Assembly (NCBI GenBank): GCA_041752395.1 | Contig: JBGSWN010000224.1 | Coordinates: 1 to 64,000, forward strand | DNA from: UBA6168 sp041752395 | GTDB taxonomy: Bacteria > Bacteroidota > Bacteroidia > Chitinophagales > Saprospiraceae | Direction of reading: 5' to 3' | DNA length: 64,000 nt | Shown: positions 16,702 through 24,725 of the stretch, piece by piece | Layout: each line of letters starts with the position of its first letter | How positions within the stretch are numbered: the first letter of the stretch is position 1 | Program-made: the position numbers and the translations under genes | Notes under the pieces: generated by a model | The model's input: the letters and a program-made list of their open reading frames with translations, nothing else | Databases searched by the model: none | Told to the model about the DNA's origin: nothing

Positions 16702-16869
16702 GAAGCGGAGTGTATCACGAAAATGGAACGTGCCCTCGAAGAATTCATCGTGGAAGGCATCAAAACGACCATTCCGTTTCACAAAAAACTGATGAAGAAC
16801 GAGAACTTCCGGGCTGGCAATTTCAATACCGGGTTCTTGAACGATTTTGATTTGGGGACGGAGGATTAG
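16702..16869 (+). pseudogene. accC: Biotin carboxylase (accC) 3' fragment
   Basis: The last 55 codons of acetyl-CoA carboxylase biotin carboxylase in frame with the TAG at 16867-16869: ECITKMERALEEFIVEGIKT, then TIPFHKKLMKNENFRAGNFN and TGFL. The MERAL-EF-VEGIKTTIPFH segment is highly conserved in AccC. Upstream of ~16702 the same frame (FYDGGFV) no longer resembles AccC and borders the IS66-like remnant. So the gene was cut by insertion or recombination, and the rest is not in this window. Because AccC is needed for fatty acid synthesis, an intact copy should exist elsewhere. The fragment lies antisense to the beginning of the transposase frame. Confidence 0.85.
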
Positions 16870-16880
16870 TAGCGCAATGA

Positions 16881-16940
16881 GGGAAAACCATTCCCGGAGA
16901 TGGAAATACCATTCCCACGGGTGGAAATTGCACTCCCGCT
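16881..16940. repeat. Three imperfect 20-bp tandem repeats
   Basis: GGGAAAACCATTCCCGGAGA (16881-16900), TGGAAATACCATTCCCACGG (16901-16920) and GTGGAAATTGCACTCCCGCT (16921-16940) share the frame GGAAA--CCATTCCC. They lie between the accC fragment and the end of the esterase gene on the other strand. Their meaning is unknown; they may be degenerate sites left by mobile elements. Confidence 0.5.
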
Positions 16941-16969
16941 ATGGTAAATTGGCAGAAAGGTAGCAAGGT

Positions 16970-17830
16970 TTATCCCCCAAACGCCCACACCAAAAACTCC
17001 GGCAGCACCTCGCCCCAAGTGCTGGGGTGGTGGATGCCGTCCTTTACTTCCCGGTAGTGCAGGTCGTGCTTGTGGTGGTAGCCGTTTTCCTTGAGGCGTT
17101 CTATCAGGTCAAGGGTATCGTCAATGGAGTCAATGACACCGTTCTGGTTGCGGTCGTCGGTTTCGTCCATGGTGCCGGTTTGGAACCAAAATTTTAGGCC
17201 AGGCCGGTGGTAGCCTGCGTCCACCAGTTCGTGCATGATGCGACCACCATCGGGGTCGTCTTCGCAAAAATCGCAGTGGCGCCACCAGAAGGAGCCGGAA
17301 AAAATGCCTGCCCTACCGAAAAGTTGGTGGTTGTTCCAGACGATGTCCATTGCCGATAGGCCGCCCAGCGAAAAGCCCGCAAAGGCCATGTGCTCCAAGC
17401 CCTCCCGAATCGGGTAGGTGTTTTTCAGGTGTGGAAGCAGCTCGTTTACAATGAATTTGGTGTAAAAATGCGCCTTGCTGCCCCGGTTGCGGTAGTCGGG
17501 CCGATGGGCCGTGCCGTATTCCTGCAGCCGCTCCCCAGCATGGATGGCCACGACGATGACCGACGGGATTTGCTGATTGGCGTAAAGCGCCGTCAGCGTG
17601 TCGGCGAGGCGCACAGCTTCCATGTCCTGCCCGTCGTTGAAAAAGAGGACGGGGAAGCTGCCAGCGCCGCTTGCATCGTAGTCCGGCGGCAGGTAAATGT
17701 CAATGCTGAAAAGGGTGGTGAGGTATTCCGAGCGGAAATTACGAAGCCGATGAACGTGCAGCGAATGGCGTTTCTCCTTGTGAAACTCAAAATGTTGTTG
17801 GCTCGAAGCCGGATTATTGGAATGCCCCAT
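16970..17830 (-). CDS. Esterase of the enterochelin-esterase/esterase D type
   Basis: 286 residues, alpha/beta-hydrolase fold without signal peptide. Motifs: IDIYLPPDYD near residue 45, PVLFFNDGQD (oxyanion side, ~61-70), VVAIHAGERLQEYG, nucleophile elbow AGFSLGGLSA (~150-160), and HHPSTWGEVLPEF at the end with a candidate catalytic His. This is the pattern of the putative esterase family related to Fes and esterase D. It is divergent from an operon with an ATP-grasp ligase and a glutamine amidotransferase (203-bp shared upstream region), which suggests hydrolysis or transfer of an ester or amide made by that operon. The substrate is unknown. Confidence 0.82.
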   Translation of the reverse strand: MGHSNNPASSQQHFEFHKEKRHSLHVHRLRNFRSEYLTTLFSIDIYLPPDYDASGAGSFPVLFFNDGQDMEAVRLADTLTALYANQQIPSVIVVAIHAGERLQEYGTAHRPDYRNRGSKAHFYTKFIVNELLPHLKNTYPIREGLEHMAFAGFSLGGLSAMDIVWNNHQLFGRAGIFSGSFWWRHCDFCEDDPDGGRIMHELVDAGYHRPGLKFWFQTGTMDETDDRNQNGVIDSIDDTLDLIERLKENGYHHKHDLHYREVKDGIHHPSTWGEVLPEFLVWAFGG

Positions 17831-18033
17831 TTGCGGTTTTACAATTGAAAATCAAAGCGTTTGCGCTAGCTATCAGGATTTCGCCTTAGCTTTGCCGACC
17901 ATGCTACCACATCCGTTTTCCTGAAAACAGCGGTACAAAGCAAAACCTTTCAAGGCAAATTTAGCGAAATCATTTTTTGACTAAACTCAAAAATTCATCC
18001 ATAATCTTTTACACCATTTAAAAACACCTGTAA

Positions 18034-19032
18034 ATGAAAAAGATAGGCATACTATTCGGCAAAGAGCGGACCTTTCCGCAGGCATTCGTGGAGCGCATCA
18101 ACTCAAAAAGAGTGGAGGGCATAACGGCAGAATTTGTGAAGGTAGAAGAAGTGATGCAGAACCGTTCGAGCGGCTATGCGGTCATCGTTGACCGTATTTC
18201 TCAGGACGTCCCCTTTTACCGGGCTTTCCTAAAAAACGCTGCTGCAACTGGCACAGCGGTCATCAACAACCCGTTTTGGTGGAGCGCCGACGAGAAGTTT
18301 TTCAACAACGTGCTAGCCGAACAAGTGGGCGTGCCCGTGCCGAAAACGGTGCTGCTGCCAAGCAAGGACCACCCGGACGACACTTCCTCCGAAAGTTTTT
18401 CCAACCTCAAATTCCCGATGGAATGGGAAGCGATGCTCGATTACCTCGGGGGCTTCCCGGCCTTCATGAAGCCCCACGCTGGTGGCGGCTGGAAGAGCGT
18501 TTACCCGGTGGAAAATTGGGCCGATGTGTTCAAAGCCTACAACGAGACTGGCCAATTGGTGATGATGTTCCAAAAAGCGGTGAAATTCGACAGCTATTTC
18601 CGCTGCTACTGCGTCGGCCGCAAATACGTGCGCATCATGGACTACGAGCCACGCAACCCGCACCACCTGCGTTACGTCGCCGACCACGGCGCGTCCAAGG
18701 AACTGCTGGAACTCATTGAAGACTACGTGCTTCGCCTCTGTAACGGCCTTGGATACGATTTCAATACCGTGGAGTTTGGTGTGGAAAACGGTATCCCCGT
18801 CGCCATTGACTTCTGCAACCCAGCACCGGATGCCGATGTTAATTCCGTCGGAAAAGAAAACTTCGAGTGGGTCGTGGAGACGATGGCTACTTACGCCATC
18901 GAACGGGCACAGGCACACGAGGAGGGCAAAGACAACCTGACTTGGGGCACTTTCATGCAGCAGGCAGTGATGGGCAACCACCTGACTCCGCCTACTGCTC
19001 CAGCGAAAGCTGCGAACAAGAAGAAGAAATAA
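18034..19032 (+). CDS. ATP-grasp ligase (RimK-like), substrate unknown
   Basis: 332 residues, cytoplasmic. The ATP-grasp layout is clear: N-terminal Rossmann-like part (IGILFGKER...), nucleotide-binding Lys and glycine loop in FPAFMKPHAGGGWKSVYPV (Lys146), hinge region (VMMFQKAVKFDSYFRCYC), and metal-binding residues in TVEFGVENGIPVAIDFCNPAPDAD (Glu247, Asp259, Asn262). Such enzymes join a carboxylate to an amine via an acyl phosphate. The tail is Ala/Lys-rich (KAANKKKK). It is first in a three-gene operon followed by a glutamine amidotransferase and a permuted ATP-grasp homologue. The pairing suggests formation of an amide-containing small molecule, with glutamine as nitrogen donor. No specific pathway is recognised. 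Confidence 0.85.
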   Translation: MKKIGILFGKERTFPQAFVERINSKRVEGITAEFVKVEEVMQNRSSGYAVIVDRISQDVPFYRAFLKNAAATGTAVINNPFWWSADEKFFNNVLAEQVGVPVPKTVLLPSKDHPDDTSSESFSNLKFPMEWEAMLDYLGGFPAFMKPHAGGGWKSVYPVENWADVFKAYNETGQLVMMFQKAVKFDSYFRCYCVGRKYVRIMDYEPRNPHHLRYVADHGASKELLELIEDYVLRLCNGLGYDFNTVEFGVENGIPVAIDFCNPAPDADVNSVGKENFEWVVETMATYAIERAQAHEEGKDNLTWGTFMQQAVMGNHLTPPTAPAKAANKKKK

Positions 19033-19048
19033 TGGTTTGATTGTTGGA

Positions 19049-19110
19049 ATTGTTGAATTGTTATATTGCTGAATTGTTACCACGATGCTGCTTTATAACA
19101 ATTCAACAAT
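19049..19110. repeat. Word-type inverted repeat between the ATP-grasp and amidotransferase genes
   Basis: A perfect 17-bp inverted repeat (19049-19065, ATTGTTGAATTGTTATA, with 19094-19110), flanked by further degenerate ATTGTTG / CAACAAT words on both sides (19038-19080 and 19101-19126). It fills almost the whole gap between two co-directional genes. There is no T-run. Confidence 0.78.
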
Positions 19111-19134
19111 GCGGCAATACAACAATAAACTACA

Positions 19135-19959
19135 ATGGATAGCAAGCTAAAGCTGGCAATACTGGACATGTACGAGGGGACAAAAAACCTTGGCATGACG
19201 AATATTCAGGACATCGTGAAGCGGTTTGGGGCGGATGTTGACTACGAGAGTTTTGACATTCGCAGCGAGGTTCGGGTGCCGGATTTGAGCCACGATATTT
19301 ATATTTTCTCCGGCGGCCCCGGTAATCCGCTGATGGGCGATGAGAGTTGGCTGACGCCTTTCCATGACCTGATTGACGACCTTTGGCACCACAACCTCAA
19401 CGAGGAGGAGCCGAAGAAATTCGTGTTTTTCATTTGCCACTCCTTCCAGATGGCCTGCCACCACTTCAAGATTGGGGAAATTGACCGACGCCGGAAGAAG
19501 TCCTTCGGTACTTTTCCTGTCCATAAAACGGAAGATGGGGAGCAGGAATGGTTGTTCAGCACCTTGCAGGAACCTTTTTGGGTGGCCGATTTTCGGGAGT
19601 TCCAAATCATCCAGCCGGACTATGCGAAGATGGAGGAGCTTGGCATAAAACTGCTTTGCATCGAAAAAGACCGCCCACACCTCGAACTGGAACGGGCGAT
19701 GATGGCCGTGCGTTTTTCGCCGGAAATGATTGGCACACAGTTCCACCCGGAGGCAGACCCTGTGGGGATGCGAGCGTATTTTGCAGAGCCGGAACGAATG
19801 ACCGCTATCCTTGAGGAGTACGGTGAAGAGAAGTACCAGAATATGGTGAAACACCTGCACGACCCTGATAAGATTGCCCGTACTCATGCGACAATACTGC
19901 CGCTGTTCTTGCACGATGCTATTCGGCGGGTGCGGGCGGGGGCGCTGGAGTTGGCGTAA
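19135..19959 (+). CDS. Class I glutamine amidotransferase-like protein
   Basis: 274 residues. The nucleophile elbow is FFICHSFQMACHHF (Cys101), and the His/Glu pair is in GTQFHPEADP (His204, Glu206), so the Cys-His-Glu triad is complete. The usual G-x-C-x-G elbow is replaced by I-C-H-S-F, which is unusual and shared with an uncharacterised subfamily. YIFSGGPGNP (~57-65) supplies the oxyanion loop. The family releases ammonia from glutamine for a partner synthase; the obvious partners are the ATP-grasp enzymes encoded on both sides. It ends before a strong terminator-like hairpin, so the third gene may have its own promoter. Confidence 0.85.
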   Translation: MDSKLKLAILDMYEGTKNLGMTNIQDIVKRFGADVDYESFDIRSEVRVPDLSHDIYIFSGGPGNPLMGDESWLTPFHDLIDDLWHHNLNEEEPKKFVFFICHSFQMACHHFKIGEIDRRRKKSFGTFPVHKTEDGEQEWLFSTLQEPFWVADFREFQIIQPDYAKMEELGIKLLCIEKDRPHLELERAMMAVRFSPEMIGTQFHPEADPVGMRAYFAEPERMTAILEEYGEEKYQNMVKHLHDPDKIARTHATILPLFLHDAIRRVRAGALELA

Positions 19960-19993
19960 GCAAACTCTTTTATCATTTTATTTTAAAAAATAG

Positions 19994-20035
19994 CGCTCCG
20001 AAAGTTTGGTTACTTTCGGAGCGTTGCTTTTTAAA
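19994..20035 (+). terminator. Rho-independent-type hairpin after the amidotransferase gene
   Basis: CGCTCCGAAAGT (19994-20005) and ACTTTCGGAGCG (20012-20023) form a perfect 12-bp stem with a TTGGTT loop, followed by TTGCTTTTT. It lies 34 bp after the stop codon of the amidotransferase gene and 40 bp before the next start, so it may attenuate or end transcription ahead of the third gene. Confidence 0.75.
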
Positions 20036-20074
20036 ACCACTTTCACGCATTATTTTTGAGCAAACAAAGCCTAC

Positions 20075-21274
20075 ATGATAAAAAACATCCGCACCGCCTA
20101 CAACGCCGCCTTCACCGAGGAAAAATACCAGGCCTTCCTCAACGAAATCTACCTCGAAACCAACCACAAAGTGCCGTTTCACATCGCTGAGACGCCGATT
20201 TTTGTGCCGAAAGCGCTGTCACACCAGCTCATCCAAGCTTGCGAGGAACTTGTGGATACCATCGTTCGGCCCGACTTCAAGGCGCTGTCGCAAGAGACCA
20301 TCATGCCGGGCTGCTTCGTGCCGGGCGAGACGGCGCACACGACTTTCCTCGTCATTGACTTCGGTATTTGCCAAGATGCCGAAGGCAATATTTCACCACA
20401 ACTAATTGAAATTCAGGGGTTTCCGTCGCTGTTTTTTTACCAAGACCTCTGCGCTCGGGCTTACCGCAAGCATTTTGATATTCCCGAAAATATGCAGCAC
20501 CTCTTCGGTGGCCTGACTAGCGACAGCTACCGGGAACGCATGCGCCAAATCATCGTCGGGGACTCGAAACCGGAGAACGTGGTGCTGCTGGAAGTGGAGC
20601 CGCACAAGCAGAATACGCAAGTGGATTTCTGGGCAACAGAGCGGGCGCTTGGCATCAAAGTGAAGTGCTTAACCGACTTGAAAGTGGAAGGGCGTGATGT
20701 TTATTATTTGGATGAAAATGGGCGAAAAGTAACCGTGGAGCGGATTTACAATCGGGTCATTTTTGATGAATTGCAGAAGCGAACCGACCTGAAACGGGAG
20801 TTCTTTTTTGAAAACGAATACAATATAAAGTGGGTGGGTCACCCGCATTGGTTTGCCCGCATCAGCAAGCATACGCTGCCGCTGTTCGATAGCCAATTTG
20901 TGCCAAAATCAACTTACCTGAGTGACTTGGACGGCGCCCCCGATGATTTGGATGCTTATGTTTTAAAGCCACTTTATTCGTTTTCTGGGCAGGGGGTCAT
21001 CATTCACCCCAAGGCAGCGGACATTGAGGCGATACCCATTGCGGAGCGCAAGAATTTTATCCTGCAAAAAAAAGTCGCTTATGCACCCGTCATCGAAACG
21101 CTGGACGAACCTGCCAAGGCTGAAATCCGGATGATGATGGTTTGGGAAGACGGTGCGCCAAGGCCAGAGCTGATTACCAATCTTGTTCGCTTGAGCAAGG
21201 GTGAGATGGTGGGCGTGCGCTATAACCTTGGTAAAACTTGGGTTGGTGGTGGCGTTGGTTTCTTTGAGGTTTGA
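20075..21274 (+). CDS. ATP-grasp-like protein, apparently circularly permuted
   Basis: 399 residues, no signal peptide; not assigned to a named family. Two ATP-grasp-like signatures are seen in reversed order. A metal-site-like strand VIDFGICQ...PQLIEIQGFPS (~93-118) comes first, and a nucleotide loop YVLKPLYSFSGQGVIIHP (~305-322) comes near the C-terminus, followed by IRMMMVWEDG and NLVRLSKGEMVGVRYN. In classical ATP-grasp enzymes the glycine loop precedes the metal site; the reverse order is typical of circularly permuted members such as glutathionylspermidine synthase-like proteins. As the third gene of the cluster it may add a second amide bond. The fold assignment is inference from motifs. 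Confidence 0.6.
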   Translation: MIKNIRTAYNAAFTEEKYQAFLNEIYLETNHKVPFHIAETPIFVPKALSHQLIQACEELVDTIVRPDFKALSQETIMPGCFVPGETAHTTFLVIDFGICQDAEGNISPQLIEIQGFPSLFFYQDLCARAYRKHFDIPENMQHLFGGLTSDSYRERMRQIIVGDSKPENVVLLEVEPHKQNTQVDFWATERALGIKVKCLTDLKVEGRDVYYLDENGRKVTVERIYNRVIFDELQKRTDLKREFFFENEYNIKWVGHPHWFARISKHTLPLFDSQFVPKSTYLSDLDGAPDDLDAYVLKPLYSFSGQGVIIHPKAADIEAIPIAERKNFILQKKVAYAPVIETLDEPAKAEIRMMMVWEDGAPRPELITNLVRLSKGEMVGVRYNLGKTWVGGGVGFFEV

Positions 21275-21279
21275 GGATA

Positions 21280-21335
21280 TTGAGTTATTGGGTTATTGGG
21301 TTATTTTAAAGTAACCCAATAACCCAATAGCTCAA
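21280..21335. repeat. Word-type inverted repeat after the ATP-grasp-like gene
   Basis: Left arm 21280-21303 (TTGAGTTATTGGGTTATTGG plus GTTA) and right arm 21312-21335 pair over 24 nt with one mismatch and only an 8-nt spacer. The word is GTTATTGG. Outer copies continue to about 21345 (ATAACCCAATT). It lies 5 bp after the stop codon of the plus-strand gene. Confidence 0.8.
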
Positions 21336-21361
21336 TAACCCAATTGCTACCAGTATGAACG

Positions 21362-21393
21362 TAAAAAGCCCCGATGCATCGGCACCGGGGCTT
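21362..21393 (-). terminator. Terminator of hemD (minus strand)
   Basis: AAGCCCCG (21366-21373) pairs with CGGGGCTT (21386-21393). Read on the minus strand the stem is followed by TTTTTAC. It lies about 75 nt beyond the stop codon of the minus-strand hemD gene and faces the end of the plus-strand operon. Confidence 0.7.
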
Positions 21394-21467
21394 CAAACAA
21401 ACATACTATGAGAAAACAACTAGAAGAAATACAAATATAAGTATTTCTAGTTAAGAACCACTAGTCG

Positions 21468-22250
21468 TCACTCTTTGTTCGATACTTGTAGGTATTTTTC
21501 CAAGGCCATGGTCATGGATGGCGTCTCAGGCTCTGGCGCCTTGATGTTTGGATACAATCCTTTGTCCATTACTGCTTTCAGGGCACTTTTTCCAAAAACA
21601 GCAATGCGGGTGGCTTTTTGCTCAAAATCGGGGAAGTTCTCGTAGAGCGCTTCTATTTCCAGCGGGCTAAAAAAGGCGATAATGTCGTAATAGATTTCCT
21701 TGAGGTCGCTGAGGTCGCTGCTCACCACGTTGTAAATGATGGCTTCTTGGTATTTTATGCCGAATTCGTCGAGCGTGGTAGTTATCTGCTTGCTACCAAG
21801 ATTGGAACAAGGCAAGAGGAAATTCTCTTTGTCCTTGTGCTTCATCAAGTATGGCTTGAGGTCCAGCAAGGTGCGCTCACCGGAGAATACTTTCCTTTTG
21901 CGGTAAATAATAAATTTTTGAAGGTAGTTGGCCACAGCATCTGTGAGGCAGAAATACTTGGTGTCCTGCGACATTTTTATCCGCATTTCCTCGCAGAGGG
22001 CGAAGAAGTGGTCAATGGCATTTTTGCTCGTAAAAATGATGGAGGAAAATTCGTCCGGCCTTACCCGCTGCTTACGGAACTCCTTGGCAGTGAGGGGTTC
22101 CACTTGAATAAAAGGTATCCAATCTATCTGGAGCTCATACTTTTTTTCAAGCTCGTAGTAGGGAGAACGTTCAGGTTTTGGCTGTGATACAAGTATCGTT
22201 TTGACCTGCTTAAAGTTCTCCACGTATGTTTTACCATTTACAACGTCCAT
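21468..22250 (-). CDS. hemD: Uroporphyrinogen-III synthase
   Basis: Cyclises hydroxymethylbilane to uroporphyrinogen III in heme synthesis, in the cytoplasm. 260 residues, usual length. HemD sequences are divergent, but the pattern is recognisable: KTILVSQPKPERS at the start, SSIIFTSKNAIDHFF (~70-84), LLPCSNLGSKQI-TTL-EFG, YYDIIAFFSPLEIEAL and RIAVFGKSALKAVMDKG. It follows the DUF4271 gene by 39 bp, the arrangement commonly found in Bacteroidota, which supports the call. A minus-strand terminator follows. Confidence 0.88.
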   Translation of the reverse strand: MDVVNGKTYVENFKQVKTILVSQPKPERSPYYELEKKYELQIDWIPFIQVEPLTAKEFRKQRVRPDEFSSIIFTSKNAIDHFFALCEEMRIKMSQDTKYFCLTDAVANYLQKFIIYRKRKVFSGERTLLDLKPYLMKHKDKENFLLPCSNLGSKQITTTLDEFGIKYQEAIIYNVVSSDLSDLKEIYYDIIAFFSPLEIEALYENFPDFEQKATRIAVFGKSALKAVMDKGLYPNIKAPEPETPSMTMALEKYLQVSNKE

Positions 22251-22289
22251 TCGCAGTATTAGAATTTTGGTTGTTTCAAAATAAGTAAA

Positions 22290-23219
22290 TCAGCTTCCGC
22301 CATGGGCTGTGGCTATTTTGATAATAGCGAGGATGGGGGCGATTTCGACGGCGCAAAGATACAATAAAAAGTGAAATTTATTGCCTGCAATAAACCGGGT
22401 GGAGATAAACAGGCCTCGTAAGTTGAGGAATAAAAAGGTCAACCCGAGGATTCCCAAGGCGCCATAAACCACGATTCCGGTCATATCTTGTGGAGCATAA
22501 CCGATGAAAAGCACTATCGGCACAAGGAACAATCCAATGATGATATTGAATATCATGATGGTAAACTGGTAGCTGTCCACTTCTTTTCCGATGGGGAAAA
22601 TGAAACCTGCCAGCCAGAGAATGATGTGTTTGGCAAGGAAGAAACCAGCAATACCCCCCACGCAAAGTAGCAACGAATACACGTTGGAAGTGGAAATAGA
22701 AACGCCAAAATGCCGAGCGGCCAGAAAGGCAAAAAGACCTGCATTGATAAAAAACAGGAGGTAGAGAATAATGTATGCCAAAGCAAGGCCAGAACTTTGC
22801 TCTCGGTGCAATTGGTTGAGCAAGTTGTCGTTTAAAAATGCCTTCCAGATTTTTTCGATCAGAATCCTGAAAATCGTAACGATGAGCGTCAGGATGATGA
22901 ACATGATTAGGATGGCCACGAAGAGGAAGCGGCGATAATTGCTTTCCTTTTCTTTTGCGGTAAGCGGCTTGGCATTTCTTTCTGCCCGAATTTGAAAGCC
23001 CGGCCCTTTGGCAGGCTGGCCGGAGGCGGCAACAGCAACGATGTCAAATGGGTTGGTGGAAACGGGAATGACGGCGGCGCTGTCTTGCAATGCAGTAACT
23101 GCGAGCCGGGGTTCGAGTTCAAACGGGTTCGCAGTGCCTTGGCTAATCGCTGCAAGCACAGAGATGCAGCAGAGCAAAGCCGTAAATATTAACCGTTTTA
23201 TGAAGATGAAATTTGCCAT
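22290..23219 (-). CDS. DUF4271 membrane protein
   Basis: 309 residues. A signal-like first helix (KRLIFTALLCCISVLAAISQ), a Pro/Ala-rich region, then about seven hydrophobic segments from residue ~95 onward (FLFVAILIMFIILTLIVTIF, YIILYLLFFINAGLFAFLA and further). The size, the HxxxS-like middle part and the location immediately upstream of hemD match the DUF4271 family of Bacteroidota. The function is not known. The 39-bp gap to hemD implies co-transcription. Confidence 0.8.
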   Translation of the reverse strand: MANFIFIKRLIFTALLCCISVLAAISQGTANPFELEPRLAVTALQDSAAVIPVSTNPFDIVAVAASGQPAKGPGFQIRAERNAKPLTAKEKESNYRRFLFVAILIMFIILTLIVTIFRILIEKIWKAFLNDNLLNQLHREQSSGLALAYIILYLLFFINAGLFAFLAARHFGVSISTSNVYSLLLCVGGIAGFFLAKHIILWLAGFIFPIGKEVDSYQFTIMIFNIIIGLFLVPIVLFIGYAPQDMTGIVVYGALGILGLTFLFLNLRGLFISTRFIAGNKFHFLLYLCAVEIAPILAIIKIATAHGGS

Positions 23220-23449
23220 GTAGTGTTTGAATGGGGCAAAATTAATCGTTCCGGCGGCGTTTTCTTAAAATCTTTGCACTTAGGTTTGGCGTTTGGTGGG
23301 TGTTAAAGAGGTGTTAACCGTTATATCAATGAATAATCAAGCATCTAAATTGCGCAGCAAGAAAGAGGTGATTATTAAAAAAGGGTTGGTTACAAAAATA
23401 AATTTTTCATCTCAATCACTTGTAAATCAATGACTTATAGTCGTTTTCA

Positions 23450-24724
23450 ATGAAAAATTCGGCAATCAATCGGGTGGTAATTTTGGGTGCTTTGGCCATT
23501 TTTGGCATCATTGCCATACAGGCCTACCTGCTCATGAATACCTGGGATGCCCAAGAAAAAGCTTTTCAGGAGAAAGTGACGATTGCCCTGCAAGGGGTGG
23601 TAAAGGAGTATGAAAAACTGGGCAAATCAATCAACGCCTTCGATATCATCAACCAAATGACCTCCAATTATTGGGTGGTGAACATCAACGACGTCATCAA
23701 CCAGCGCAGCTTGGAGCATTTTCTGAAGCACGAGTTGGAAAGCGTCGGACTGCGGGAAGCGTTTGAGTATGGCATCTACAACTGCGAAAGCCGGAAGATG
23801 ATTTATGGGAGCTACATCAGCTACAGCGAAAACGAGCCTAAGCAAACCGTCGAGGCGAAATCAGAACAATTGCCTGTTTCTGCCAAGTACAACAACCAGA
23901 ACTACTTCGGCATCCGCTTCCCGAACCACAACTCCCAGATTCTAAGCAACATGCGCCTCACCCTCATCTTTTCGGGGATACTTTTGGTGACCATTTTTTT
24001 CTTTCTCTACGCCATGGCCATCATTTTACGCCAAAAACGGCTCTCGGAAATGCAAAAGGATTTCATCAACAACATGACGCACGAGTTCAAGACGCCCATT
24101 TCTACCATCCGGATTTCTACGGACGTGTTCCTAAAAAGCCCGGAAATCATCGCCAGTCCAAGACTTTCGCAGTACGCCAACATCATTCAGGAACAAAACC
24201 AGCGACTGAACAACCAAGTGGAAAAAGTGCTCCAATTGGCGAAAATCGAGCGAGGAAATTTCAAGCTTAATTTGGAAGAATTCAACCTTCACGAATTGGT
24301 GGAAAACGTGTTGAACAGCATCAAAGTGCAGGTGGAAAAACAAGGCGGCAAAGTAGGTTGCGAACTTTTAGCCACCATGCCAGTTATCAAAGCCGACAAA
24401 TTGCACTTGACGAATATCCTGCATAACCTCGTGGACAATGCAACGAAATACTGCAAGGGCGCACCGAATATTTTGCTGAGAACAAAGACCATTGACGAAA
24501 ACAGGATTCAATTGCAGGTCATTGACAACGGCATCGGCATTTCTAAGGACGACCTCGCAAAGGTTTTTGAAAAATTCTACCGAGTACCGACTGGCGACGT
24601 ACACGATGTGAAGGGATTCGGCCTCGGTCTCTTTTATACCAAAAACATCTGTGACGCCCACGGCTGGAAAATCAGCATCGAAAGCGAACCAGATAAAGGA
24701 ACAACCGTATCCATTATTATTTGA
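23450..24724 (+). CDS. Two-component sensor histidine kinase (RprX-like)
   Basis: 424 residues. Membrane helix 1 at ~8-29, an extracytoplasmic segment of ~140 residues, helix 2 at ~170-192, then the HisKA domain with phosphoacceptor His in DFINNMTHEFKTPISTIR, and HATPase_c with N box (LHNLVDNATKYC), G1 (VIDNGIGISKDDL), F box (FEKFYRV) and G2 (GFGLGLFYTK). No HAMP domain is evident. The ORF ends 1 nt before the ATG of the response regulator, so they form one transcription unit. The layout resembles RprX/RprY of Bacteroides. The signal is unknown. Confidence 0.93.
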   Translation: MKNSAINRVVILGALAIFGIIAIQAYLLMNTWDAQEKAFQEKVTIALQGVVKEYEKLGKSINAFDIINQMTSNYWVVNINDVINQRSLEHFLKHELESVGLREAFEYGIYNCESRKMIYGSYISYSENEPKQTVEAKSEQLPVSAKYNNQNYFGIRFPNHNSQILSNMRLTLIFSGILLVTIFFFLYAMAIILRQKRLSEMQKDFINNMTHEFKTPISTIRISTDVFLKSPEIIASPRLSQYANIIQEQNQRLNNQVEKVLQLAKIERGNFKLNLEEFNLHELVENVLNSIKVQVEKQGGKVGCELLATMPVIKADKLHLTNILHNLVDNATKYCKGAPNILLRTKTIDENRIQLQVIDNGIGISKDDLAKVFEKFYRVPTGDVHDVKGFGLGLFYTKNICDAHGWKISIESEPDKGTTVSIII

Positions 24725-24725
24725 T

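Noticed and set aside
16700..16782. N-terminus of the IS66-like transposase
   Set aside because: It is the antisense of the accC fragment, which aligns clearly with biotin carboxylase on the plus strand.
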